Source: Methylophilaceae bacterium
Lineage (GTDB): Bacteria; Pseudomonadota; Gammaproteobacteria; Burkholderiales; Methylophilaceae
Reading direction: 5' to 3'
Length of the DNA stretch: 11,550 bases
NCBI GenBank assembly: GCA_010031285.1
Contig: RHAY01000011.1
Coordinates: 1 to 11,550, forward strand
In this document: piece by piece, positions 1-5,955 of the stretch
Layout: each line of letters starts with the position of its first letter
Numbering within the stretch: position 1 is the stretch's first letter
Translations under genes and position numbers: made by a program
Notes under the pieces: model-generated
Database searches by the model: none
What the model was told of the DNA's origin: nothing
What the model saw: the letters and a program-made list of their open reading frames with translations, nothing else

Positions 1-318
1 TTTTTTGACAATAAAAATAGAGCCTAATGAAAATAAAAATGGAATGAGGCGAGGCCACCAATCATTGACACCGAAGATAAGCCAACCTAAGTTAATTAGC
101 CAAAATAAAAGTGGCGGTTTATGGCTATATGGTAAATGATTCAGATGTGGTACTAAATAGTCATGATGAAGCCACATATCCCATGCAACTGATAAATACC
201 GTGTTTCATCGGGTGGAATGTAGTGACGACCTGCGATAGTGACGCCAAAAATCAAAACCGAAATAACGATAATAATAAAATTAAATTGATTTTTTTTTGG
301 CATGGATATGATTTTCAT
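1..318 (-). CDS. ArnT/PMT-like membrane glycosyltransferase, N-terminal part (runs off the left edge)
   Basis: The open frame runs without a stop from an ATG at 318 to base 1 (106 codons), so only the N-terminus is present. After a short basic start comes a first membrane segment (about residues 12-29). The luminal signature PPDETRYLSVAWDM (about 35-48) and SHKPPLLFWL (about 65-74) follow, then a second hydrophobic stretch. DETRY and HKPPL are typical of the ArnT/PMT superfamily (GT-C), which transfers sugars from polyprenyl-phosphate donors at the periplasmic face of the inner membrane, for example to lipid A. The acidic residues in DETRY correspond to the family's catalytic region. Substrate cannot be told from this fragment. 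A second in-frame ATG lies at 303; neither start has a clear Shine-Dalgarno, and the 318 ATG sits inside a hairpin (310-351). The gene is 47 bases behind the preceding minus-strand gene and may be co-transcribed with it. Confidence 0.85.
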   Translation of the reverse strand, partial: MKIISMPKKNQFNFIIIVISVLIFGVTIAGRHYIPPDETRYLSVAWDMWLHHDYLVPHLNHLPYSHKPPLLFWLINLGWLIFGVNDWWPRLIPFLFSLGSIFIVKK

Positions 319-351
319 GTTGGCTCAATTATATCAGCCATCATGAAAATC
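310..351. repeat. Long inverted repeat (hairpin) over the start of the glycosyltransferase gene
   Basis: The arms GATTTTCATG (310-319) and CATGAAAATC (342-351) are perfectly complementary over 10 bases. Inside them, after a single T/T mismatch, TGGCT (321-325) pairs with AGCCA (336-340), leaving a 10-base loop. The 15 paired bases surround the intergenic stretch and include the ATG at 318-316. No T-run follows on either strand, so it does not look like an ordinary intrinsic terminator. It could be an mRNA structure hiding the start codon, a processing site or a protein-binding site. The structure is seen; the function is unknown. Confidence 0.7.
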
Positions 352-365
352 AAAGTTGAATTCGC

Positions 366-1097
366 TTAGAACTCGTACTCGAGCTGCATTCTAAAAGTCT
401 GATTTGGTGCGGCTTCGCTTAAACCATAGAGTACAGCTGCATTATATTTAATCTTAGCTAGGTTATCTAACCCGATTTTTCCAAAAACAGCTGGCCCCCA
501 ACGATGATTTTGAAGATTACTTTGCTTCCAATTATCCCATTCACCAACTTCACCAAAGCCTTGAATACCAAATTCAAATTCTTTTCTGTAACGATATTTT
601 GTTTGAAATTGATAGCCCATTTCAGTTACTGCATTCTCTGAAGCTGGTCCAAACTTACGCTTAAATAATAAATTCCCATTGATTTGAAATGAATCAATTG
701 AAGTTTGTAATAATGGGCCTAATTTTAATTGGTAAGGATGGTTTTTTTCGATAGGAAATTCTAATTCTTGAATCATGCCTACTTCAAATCGATATTTACC
801 TGTTTCAGTAAATTGAAATCTGTTTTCCCATTCAATTTGAGGTTGTTTGTCTGCACCCTCTTTTTCATGTTTCGCATAAATTTCTGTAAACCAGTAGTCT
901 GTTGGCGTAAATCCGTACCCTAATTTACTCACAGTTGTTCTCTCACCAGATTGACTCTTAGATGTTCCAAATTTAAAATCAATCTCGCGCTCCCCCTTTG
1001 TCACCACTGGGTAATACATGTAATCAGCTGGCCCCGCAAGAGCGTTGACTGATAAGAAAATTCCAAAAATAGCTAAAAATTTTGTTTTATTTAACAA
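366..1097 (-). CDS. Exported protein, probable outer-membrane beta-barrel, unrecognised family
   Basis: Encodes 243 residues. Residues 1-21 form a signal peptide (basic NKTK, hydrophobic core, cleavage likely after ALA before GPADY). The rest is rich in alternating polar/aromatic strands and ends in MQLEYEF. A C-terminal aromatic Phe on an amphipathic strand is the usual signal for outer-membrane barrel insertion, so an 8- to 12-strand barrel is plausible. No cysteine is visible in the mature part. I do not recognise a named family. The start is a TTG at 1097: GGAG lies 6 bases upstream (1104-1107), inside the end of the cupredoxin gene, and the next in-frame ATG would remove the signal peptide. 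The gene overlaps the cupredoxin gene by 11 bases, so the two are translationally linked and it should share that gene's Fur-type promoter. A role in the outer-membrane step of iron or copper handling is inferred from this context only. Confidence 0.75.
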   Translation of the reverse strand: MLNKTKFLAIFGIFLSVNALAGPADYMYYPVVTKGEREIDFKFGTSKSQSGERTTVSKLGYGFTPTDYWFTEIYAKHEKEGADKQPQIEWENRFQFTETGKYRFEVGMIQELEFPIEKNHPYQLKLGPLLQTSIDSFQINGNLLFKRKFGPASENAVTEMGYQFQTKYRYRKEFEFGIQGFGEVGEWDNWKQSNLQNHRWGPAVFGKIGLDNLAKIKYNAAVLYGLSEAAPNQTFRMQLEYEF

Positions 1098-1407
1098 TTA
1101 TTTCTCCATGAGCTGTTTTAGGATTTAATTCACCATGAAATTTATAAATTCCTGGTTTCAAAGGTCCAATATATAAATCAGTCGTTGAATTTGCCGGCAC
1201 AATTTTTTCTCGTGCTAAATCATAACTTTCAAATTCCTCGGGAGTGTTATCTTTATTAGTCATAATGAGCTTTATCTTTTTATCGGCTGGAATTTCAATA
1301 GTGCTTGGTTTCATTTGATGGTTTTCAATCACCAAAACAACTTCTTCGTCACCTGCAAGCGCTATCCCTGACATCAATAATCCGGCCACAACTAAAAATT
1401 TCTTCAT
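1087..1407 (-). CDS. Periplasmic cupredoxin-domain protein, FTR1/EfeO-associated type
   Basis: Encodes 106 residues with a signal peptide (1-18, cleavage after ALA) followed by a single cupredoxin-like domain. The stretches NKDNTPEEFESYDL (51-64), the basic REK (66-68) and GPLKPGIYKFHGE (81-93) are characteristic of small cupredoxins encoded next to FTR1/EfeU iron permeases and of the EfeO N-terminal domain. The Cys-x(n)-His-x(n)-Met loop of blue type-1 copper proteins is missing, since there is no Cys in the mature protein. Metal binding, if any, would use His30, Met32, the Glu57/58/60 cluster, His91 and His100. The protein probably assists periplasmic Fe/Cu handling for high-affinity iron uptake. 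The expected permease is not in this window. A Fur box and strong promoter lie directly upstream, and the next gene overlaps its 3' end. Family assignment is firm; exact role is inferred. Confidence 0.85.
   Translation of the reverse strand: MKKFLVVAGLLMSGIALAGDEEVVLVIENHQMKPSTIEIPADKKIKLIMTNKDNTPEEFESYDLAREKIVPANSTTDLYIGPLKPGIYKFHGELNPKTAHGEIIVK
1104..1107 (-). promoter_or_regulatory. Shine-Dalgarno deciding the TTG start at 1097
   Basis: On the minus strand GGAG is followed by six bases (AAATAA) and then TTG. It lies within the last codons of the cupredoxin gene and supports a non-ATG start for the downstream exported protein. Confidence 0.6.
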
Positions 1408-1429
1408 ATTTTTCTTAAGCTTTCTAAAT

Positions 1430-1448
1430 GAGAATGATTATCATTATA
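1430..1448 (-). promoter_or_regulatory. Fur box (ferric uptake regulator operator)
   Basis: The minus-strand sequence TATAATGATAATCATTCTC matches the Fur consensus GATAATGATAATCATTATC at 17 of 19 positions, including the whole palindromic core. It overlaps the -10 hexamer (1443-1448) and the predicted transcription start of the cupredoxin gene, the classical position for repression by Fe-loaded Fur. The genes downstream should therefore be induced under iron limitation. Confidence 0.85.
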
Positions 1449-1472
1449 AACTAAATATTTTCATAATGTCAA
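1443..1472 (-). promoter_or_regulatory. Sigma-70-type promoter of the cupredoxin operon
   Basis: On the minus strand a perfect TTGACA (-35, 1472-1467) is separated by 18 bases from a perfect TATAAT (-10, 1448-1443). Transcription would start near 1436, giving a leader of about 30 bases before the ATG at 1407. The -10 lies inside the Fur box. Confidence 0.8.
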
Positions 1473-1490
1473 AAAAATTTACATAAAAAT

Positions 1491-1520
1491 AAAAAAGCCA
1501 CTTAATAAAGTGGCTTTTTT
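1491..1520. terminator. Bidirectional Rho-independent terminator
   Basis: AAAAAAGCCACTT (1491-1503) and AAGTGGCTTTTTT (1508-1520) are perfect 13-base complementary arms around a 4-base AATA loop, so a GC-containing stem is flanked by A and T runs on both sides. On the minus strand it ends transcription of the PepSY gene, whose stop codon lies 16 bases upstream. It also isolates the Fur-controlled promoter from read-through. Confidence 0.92.
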
Positions 1521-1536
1521 GAAAGCATTTAAAAAT

Positions 1537-1854
1537 TTAATCTCTATCTATATTATCTTCAACTACAGTTGCTAATTCTGCATCGCATTCTATTTCCCAG
1601 TGTTTTCCATCAGCCCCTTGAATATCAATATCAAAGATAGGGCGACCATCTTCTGTTTCCATTTCAATTTCTATAATAGCGCCGGGGTGTTTGACTAATG
1701 CGGTCTTCATACAAGAGCTCATGACTTCGTTATGTTTTTTTATGTCAACAATTGTAGGTCTATTATCATGTTTATAGCCTTTACCAAATATTAAAACAGC
1801 GCCTACCAGTCCTGCAACAAGAAGAGCTGCCACTAATGCTAAATACTTTTTCAA
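1537..1854 (-). CDS. Membrane-anchored or exported single PepSY-domain protein
   Basis: Encodes 105 residues. A basic-hydrophobic N-terminus (about 4-24) acts as a signal anchor or uncleaved signal; no clear cleavage site is seen. The rest is a single PepSY-type repeat: a helix (about 42-55) leading to KHPGAIIEIEMETEDGRPIFD and then a strand pair with DGKHWEIECDAE (about 82-93). Small PepSY proteins are thought to act as inhibitors or ligand binders outside the membrane; no catalytic role is implied. Two cysteines, Cys48 and Cys90, could form a disulfide joining the helix to the last strand; Cys90 replaces a residue that is usually aliphatic or polar. The start is TTG at 1854 with GAGGAG six bases upstream, and the signal peptide begins directly there. 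It lies 56 bases after the SoxYZ-like gene and ends at a strong terminator. Confidence 0.8.
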   Translation of the reverse strand: MKKYLALVAALLVAGLVGAVLIFGKGYKHDNRPTIVDIKKHNEVMSSCMKTALVKHPGAIIEIEMETEDGRPIFDIDIQGADGKHWEIECDAELATVVEDNIDRD

Positions 1855-1860
1855 AATACA

Positions 1861-1866
1861 CTCCTC
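1861..1866 (-). promoter_or_regulatory. Strong Shine-Dalgarno (GAGGAG) deciding the TTG start at 1854
   Basis: GAGGAG on the minus strand lies six bases before TTG at 1854-1852. It is the best ribosome binding site in the window and fixes the non-ATG start of the PepSY gene. Confidence 0.8.
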
Positions 1867-1910
1867 AAACTAGAAATAGATTTTATTCAAAAAAATTTAA
1901 TAGTTCTTAC

Positions 1911-2684
1911 TTAGTTTATTAAGGATTTTTTTCCTACGTACTGTTTACCCTGATTATCAACAGCAACAACTTTTAAATCACCTTTAATTTTTTGTGTATC
2001 AAAGATAAAAAAGGGATTTTCAGCAGTACTGCCACCTCCAAATTCAGCACTCCAAATTTCTTTTTCATCATCAGTTACACTCACTGAATTTAAATGCCAC
2101 TCAGGCAAAATATAAAGTCCTGTGTAATTACTTAGGTTAGCTTGGAACCCATTGTGTTGAGGATGTTTAATAAAAATAGAAGCTCTATTGTCAGTGTTTA
2201 AAATTTTCATTTTTCCCACTTCTTTTAATACGGCATCTGCATCATAAGTGACACCTGCTGAACAACCCCCTGCAGATCGGATTGCTACTTGATTATAGAA
2301 AAATTTACCATTTTCATCTTCGGCAATCACATCGACGTAACTGTCTTGCTCCATACGAATATGGGTTTCAAATGTGAATGGTGCAACTTTAGGATGCATC
2401 GTAAGCGCTAGAGAGCCAATACCAGGAAGCTGATGAGGATTGCCTTCCACCACCACTGAGATATTTTTATATTTTTTGTTTGCTGTAAATTTAAATGGCA
2501 CCTGAGTTCCATCAAGCGCTCTTTTAGCTACATCAAAAGTAATATCCTCTGATTTTGTAAGTACTTTACCTTTAAAGTATTTATCGATAACGCCATCGAG
2601 AAGGTTTGGCGTTTCAGCATAAACACTGAAATTTATAAAAATGCTTAATAAAATTGCCGAAATAATTAAATAAGTCTTTTTCAT
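1911..2684 (-). CDS. Exported SoxYZ-like fusion carrier protein (quinoprotein dehydrogenase-associated type)
   Basis: Encodes 257 residues with a signal peptide (1-23, VYA before ETPN). Residues about 30-145 resemble SoxY and end in the glycine-rich stretch SAGGCSAG with Cys141. In true SoxY the swinging Cys sits at the very C-terminus, whereas here it is followed by a SoxZ-like domain (about 165-257) containing the SoxZ-type KHPQHNGFQ (173-181). This architecture matches the SoxYZ-like carriers found beside PQQ-dependent alcohol/methanol dehydrogenases in methylotrophs. Their proposed role is as a periplasmic thiol carrier or accessory protein; the biochemical function is not settled. No dehydrogenase, cytochrome or PQQ gene lies within this window, so this copy appears detached from its usual partners or joins them functionally in trans. 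AAGGCGG lies seven bases before the ATG. The 81-base upstream spacer shows no convincing promoter or terminator. Confidence 0.88.
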   Translation of the reverse strand: MKKTYLIISAILLSIFINFSVYAETPNLLDGVIDKYFKGKVLTKSEDITFDVAKRALDGTQVPFKFTANKKYKNISVVVEGNPHQLPGIGSLALTMHPKVAPFTFETHIRMEQDSYVDVIAEDENGKFFYNQVAIRSAGGCSAGVTYDADAVLKEVGKMKILNTDNRASIFIKHPQHNGFQANLSNYTGLYILPEWHLNSVSVTDDEKEIWSAEFGGGSTAENPFFIFDTQKIKGDLKVVAVDNQGKQYVGKKSLIN

Positions 2685-2765
2685 GTTTTTACCGCCTTAA
2701 ATTTTGAAGATATATCAATTAATATGATGCTCTCAGATTTACAAAAGTTCAAGATAACACCCTAC

Positions 2766-3968
2766 CTATTTACCTCGATATCTTGGCTTTATCAACTTAA
2801 GATGAATATCACTAATGGCTTTTTCTTTGAACCCACCCTCGCAATAAGATAAGTAAAAATGCCACATACGAATGAAAGCATCATCAAATCCTAGAGCTTT
2901 CACCTCTTTTATATGCTTAAAGAAGGCCTTTCTCCACAAAGCCAATGTTCTTACATAATGCTCACCAATATCTCGAATACTATAAATTTTTAGATCTGAT
3001 GACTGAGTCATACTATTTTGCAATGCAGTGATAGATGGAATACAGCTACCTGGAAAAATATAACGCTGAATAAAATCAACTGATTGTTTCGCTCTCTCGT
3101 AACGCTGATCAGCAATTGTAATCGTTTGAATGAGAGCTAGGCCATCTGGCTTTAATAAATCACTACAAACTTTAAAATAAGTATCGTAATACTGGTAGCC
3201 CACTGCCTCTAACATTTCGATAGATACTAATTTGTCATATTGACCTTTTAAGTGCCGATAGTCTGTTAATAACACAGTAATTTTGTGTGATAACTTTAAA
3301 TCCTTAATTTTTTGTTTTACATATTTATATTGTTCTTTTGAAATGGTTGTTGTGGTAACTTTACATCCGTAATGTTGTGTTGCGTAAATTGCAAATCCAC
3401 CCCAACCAGAGCCGATTTCAATCACATGATCTTGAGAAGTAAGTTCTAATCCCTGACATATAGTCTCTAATTTATAAATAGATCCTTTATAAAGCGAATC
3501 ATGACGGTTTTTAAAAACGGCAGATGAATACATCATGGTCGAATCTAAAAATAATGAAAAGAAGTCATTACCCAAATCATAATGTTTAGAAATATTGATT
3601 TGACTTCCTTTGATTGAATTTTGATTTAAATAATGAAGGCATTTAAGAAGTGGTTTTAGAAAAATATTAAATAACCCTTCTAATTGATCCATGGCATCTT
3701 GATTAATGGCCATAATGCGAATTAATTTTGTTAAGTCACTGACAGACCAAAACTTTTGCATAAATGCCTCGCTCGCTCCGATCGAGCCGCCAAATGCCAA
3801 AGCACCATAAAATCGTGGGTCATGAACCATAATTACGACATTTAATTTTCCTTTTTTTCCAAATGAGATTTTCTTGGTCCCTTCCATAATAGCAATATGA
3901 CCATTTTTGATTTTTCTTAATTGACTAAAAACAAGTGATCTAGCAAGTCGATATAAAAGATTTTTCAT
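2766..3968 (-). CDS. cfa: CFA-family SAM-dependent fatty acyl methyltransferase 1 (atypical bicarbonate site)
   Basis: Encodes 400 residues, about the length of E. coli Cfa. An N-terminal lipid-binding domain (about 1-120) precedes the methyltransferase domain: HYDLGNDFF (129-137), SAM-binding EIGSGWGG (184-191), SIEMLEAVG (249-257), QRYIFPGSCIPS (301-312) and C-terminal FYLSYCEGGF (371-380). The family methylates double bonds of phospholipid acyl chains at the membrane surface using SAM. The E. coli enzyme has Cys139 (in YSC.YW) and His266 (in LHTIG) in its bicarbonate site. Here the matching positions read MMYSSAVF (Ser149) and LIQTITI (Gln281), so both ligands are changed, while the Glu of SIEM is kept. 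This suggests a methylene- or methyl-transferring relative such as UfaM-type or tuberculostearate-type enzymes rather than a standard cyclopropane synthase; that is inference. It follows the DUF1365 gene by six bases and is the last gene of the lipid operon. No terminator is visible after it. Confidence 0.9.
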   Translation of the reverse strand: MKNLLYRLARSLVFSQLRKIKNGHIAIMEGTKKISFGKKGKLNVVIMVHDPRFYGALAFGGSIGASEAFMQKFWSVSDLTKLIRIMAINQDAMDQLEGLFNIFLKPLLKCLHYLNQNSIKGSQINISKHYDLGNDFFSLFLDSTMMYSSAVFKNRHDSLYKGSIYKLETICQGLELTSQDHVIEIGSGWGGFAIYATQHYGCKVTTTTISKEQYKYVKQKIKDLKLSHKITVLLTDYRHLKGQYDKLVSIEMLEAVGYQYYDTYFKVCSDLLKPDGLALIQTITIADQRYERAKQSVDFIQRYIFPGSCIPSITALQNSMTQSSDLKIYSIRDIGEHYVRTLALWRKAFFKHIKEVKALGFDDAFIRMWHFYLSYCEGGFKEKAISDIHLKLIKPRYRGK

Positions 3969-3974
3969 GAGCTT

Positions 3975-4706
3975 TTAAGGATGCGAAAAAAAAGGGACAC
4001 GTTTAAATTTTAAACATAAAGCATTCCAATAAATAGCGATAATTGTTTTAAAGGTTTCAGGTGGAAATTTTAATAACAAACGATTAAGGGATTGGCTATG
4101 AAAAGCCTTTCTGTGAAGCTGCAGCGATGCATTAAAAATAAATTCTTGTTTATGTATATTATTCATGGAAACTACGATCTTTTCTCCCGGCTCACTAAAT
4201 ATCCACTCATATTTAATATTCATAGGCATAAATGGTGACACATGAAAATTCTTTTTAAAATCGAAGGATTTCATTGATTGATGAAGTCCACGGCAATCAT
4301 GCACATAAGCATAATTTTCATTCCAAGGTGTATTCGTGATATGAGAGACAATCACTTCTAATTTATTTTTAGTATTAAAACAATAATAAAAACTCACAGG
4401 ATTAAAACAATACCCAAAGTATCGAGGGCTTGTTAAAACAAATATTTTTCCATGGTGATTGAAATTGAGATTCTTCTTAATTTCATCTTGTATAGATTTT
4501 TTTAAACTATCTTTTGGATTTCCAAAATAATCTGCCCTTAAAAAACAGCCTAAATTTAAACGGTTATAACTCCAAAATAAGTTATTTGAAAAAACTTGAG
4601 CTAAGTCATCAAGGTCAAGATAGAGCATATGAACGCGATATTGAAATGCGTGCTTCTTAGGCTTTAGCCTTGTGTGTTTTAAAGTACCCTCATAGATTGC
4701 ATGCAT
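3975..4706 (-). CDS. DUF1365 family protein, lipid-modification operon
   Basis: Encodes 243 residues, a full-length DUF1365 (COG3496) protein. Recognisable family blocks are the N-terminal YEGTLKHTRLKPKKHAFQY (5-23), SPRYFGYCFNPVSFYYCF (about 93-110), ITNTPWNENYAYV (about 122-134) and FHVSPFMPMN (about 154-163). There is no signal peptide and no clear membrane segment; the C-terminus is basic and hydrophobic and may touch the membrane. The biochemical activity is not established. Across proteobacteria and actinobacteria the gene travels with a FAD-binding amine-oxidase-like protein and a CFA-type methyltransferase, exactly as here, so a role in unusual fatty acid synthesis, such as the desaturation or oxygenation step after methylation, is inferred. 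Its ATG shares one base with the stop of the FAD gene (TAATG), so translation is coupled. Confidence 0.92.
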   Translation of the reverse strand: MHAIYEGTLKHTRLKPKKHAFQYRVHMLYLDLDDLAQVFSNNLFWSYNRLNLGCFLRADYFGNPKDSLKKSIQDEIKKNLNFNHHGKIFVLTSPRYFGYCFNPVSFYYCFNTKNKLEVIVSHITNTPWNENYAYVHDCRGLHQSMKSFDFKKNFHVSPFMPMNIKYEWIFSEPGEKIVVSMNNIHKQEFIFNASLQLHRKAFHSQSLNRLLLKFPPETFKTIIAIYWNALCLKFKRVPFFSHP

Positions 4707-5953
4707 TAATGAAATCCATGTATTAAATTAAATTGCTGAATGGCATTGAGTGCACTTTTAACACCATCCTCATGAAAGCCATTACCCCAATAAGCCCCAG
4801 CAAATGAAGTACGATTAACCCCTGAAATTAAATGATAATTTGATTGGGCCTCAATACTTCGCAAACTATATTGTGGATGGCCGTATGAGAGGGATTTAAT
4901 GATTTTCTTTTTATTGATTGCTTGCTGTGGATTTAATGTAACTAAAATAGGTACTTGAGTTTTTAAATTTTGCAGTATATTCATATTGTACGTTAGAGAT
5001 GCTGGTGAAGTATCACTATGATTAATATGATAATTCCAAGCTGCCCAAGCAAGCTTTCTCTTTGGCATAAAATTATCGTCATAATGCAAGACCACTTCAT
5101 TATCATGATATGGGATAGCTCTTAAAGTATTTTTTTCATCTAGACTTGGGCTTTTTATTAATTTCAAAGCTTGATCGCTATGACACGCAAAAAATATCCA
5201 ATCGAATTTTTCTGTGCGATCATGAAAATAAATAGCAATATGATCTTTTTTTCTATCGATATACTTTATGTTTTGACTGATTTTAATTTTTTTCCTAAAA
5301 GGTTGAGTAATTTTTTCTACATAATTAATAGAGCCGCCAGAAATCGTAAGCCATTGAGGTCTATCATTAATATTTAACATGCCATGATTATTAAAAAACT
5401 GGATAAAAAATTTAGCGGGAAATTGCATCATCGTTTTAATATTCGACGACCATATTGCTGAACCCATTGGCAAAATATAATATTTTTTAAAGTAATCAGA
5501 ATAATTTTCTTGGTCTAGATACTCACCCAGACTCATTTCGTCATCTTTATTTAATAACATGACAGAAAACTTATTAAACCTTAGGATCTCCCTAATCATT
5601 TTATAAAAACTTGGATTGATAAAATTTTTTCTTTGTGCAAACAGTGCATTGAGACTAGTGCCGTTATATTCAAAGTCTTTTTGGCTATCTTTAACACTAA
5701 AACTCATTGCACTATTTTCGTAAGGCACTTTAAGTTCATGTAAAAGTTTTAAAAAATTAGGATATGTTTTTTTATTAAATACAATAAACCCGGTATCGAC
5801 ACTAATTTTTTCATTGAAGAGATCAATTTGATGGGTATGAGAATGACCGCCGACTCTGTCCTCTGATTCGAACAATGTAATCTGATGATGAGGATTTAAA
5901 TAATACGCAAGCGTATTCCCAGAGATGCCTGATCCTATGATGGCAATCTTCAT
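4706..5953 (-). CDS. FAD-dependent amine-oxidase-like oxidoreductase (COG2907 type), fatty acid modification
   Basis: Encodes 415 residues. The N-terminus is a Rossmann dinucleotide-binding fold: GSGISG (7-12) is GxGxxG, Glu29 is in place to bind the adenosine ribose, and RVGGHSHT (33-40) is the second FAD motif of the flavin amine oxidase/phytoene desaturase class. DTGFIVFN (about 53-60) and the C-terminal GAYWGNGFHEDG (about 386-397), which contacts the isoalloxazine region in this class, are also present. There is no signal peptide or transmembrane segment, so it probably acts on membrane acyl chains from the cytoplasmic side. It likely oxidises or dehydrogenates an acyl chain made by the CFA-type enzyme; the substrate is unproven. 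It follows the desaturase by two bases and overlaps the DUF1365 start by one, forming the classic FAD/DUF1365/CFA triad. Confidence 0.92.
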   Translation of the reverse strand: MKIAIIGSGISGNTLAYYLNPHHQITLFESEDRVGGHSHTHQIDLFNEKISVDTGFIVFNKKTYPNFLKLLHELKVPYENSAMSFSVKDSQKDFEYNGTSLNALFAQRKNFINPSFYKMIREILRFNKFSVMLLNKDDEMSLGEYLDQENYSDYFKKYYILPMGSAIWSSNIKTMMQFPAKFFIQFFNNHGMLNINDRPQWLTISGGSINYVEKITQPFRKKIKISQNIKYIDRKKDHIAIYFHDRTEKFDWIFFACHSDQALKLIKSPSLDEKNTLRAIPYHDNEVVLHYDDNFMPKRKLAWAAWNYHINHSDTSPASLTYNMNILQNLKTQVPILVTLNPQQAINKKKIIKSLSYGHPQYSLRSIEAQSNYHLISGVNRTSFAGAYWGNGFHEDGVKSALNAIQQFNLIHGFH

Positions 5954-5955
5954 GG

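Noticed and set aside
310..351. Intrinsic terminator after the outer-membrane protein gene
   Set aside because: The hairpin is long but has no T-run on either side and reaches into the next gene's start.
2685..2765. Promoter for the SoxYZ-like gene (TTGAAC with a CATATT or CATCAT partner)
   Set aside because: Spacing or -10 match is poor for every pairing tried; not enough to call.
5171..5377. Plus-strand open frame opposite the FAD oxidoreductase
   Set aside because: Antisense to a conserved coding region with no motif of its own; such frames are common in AT-rich DNA.
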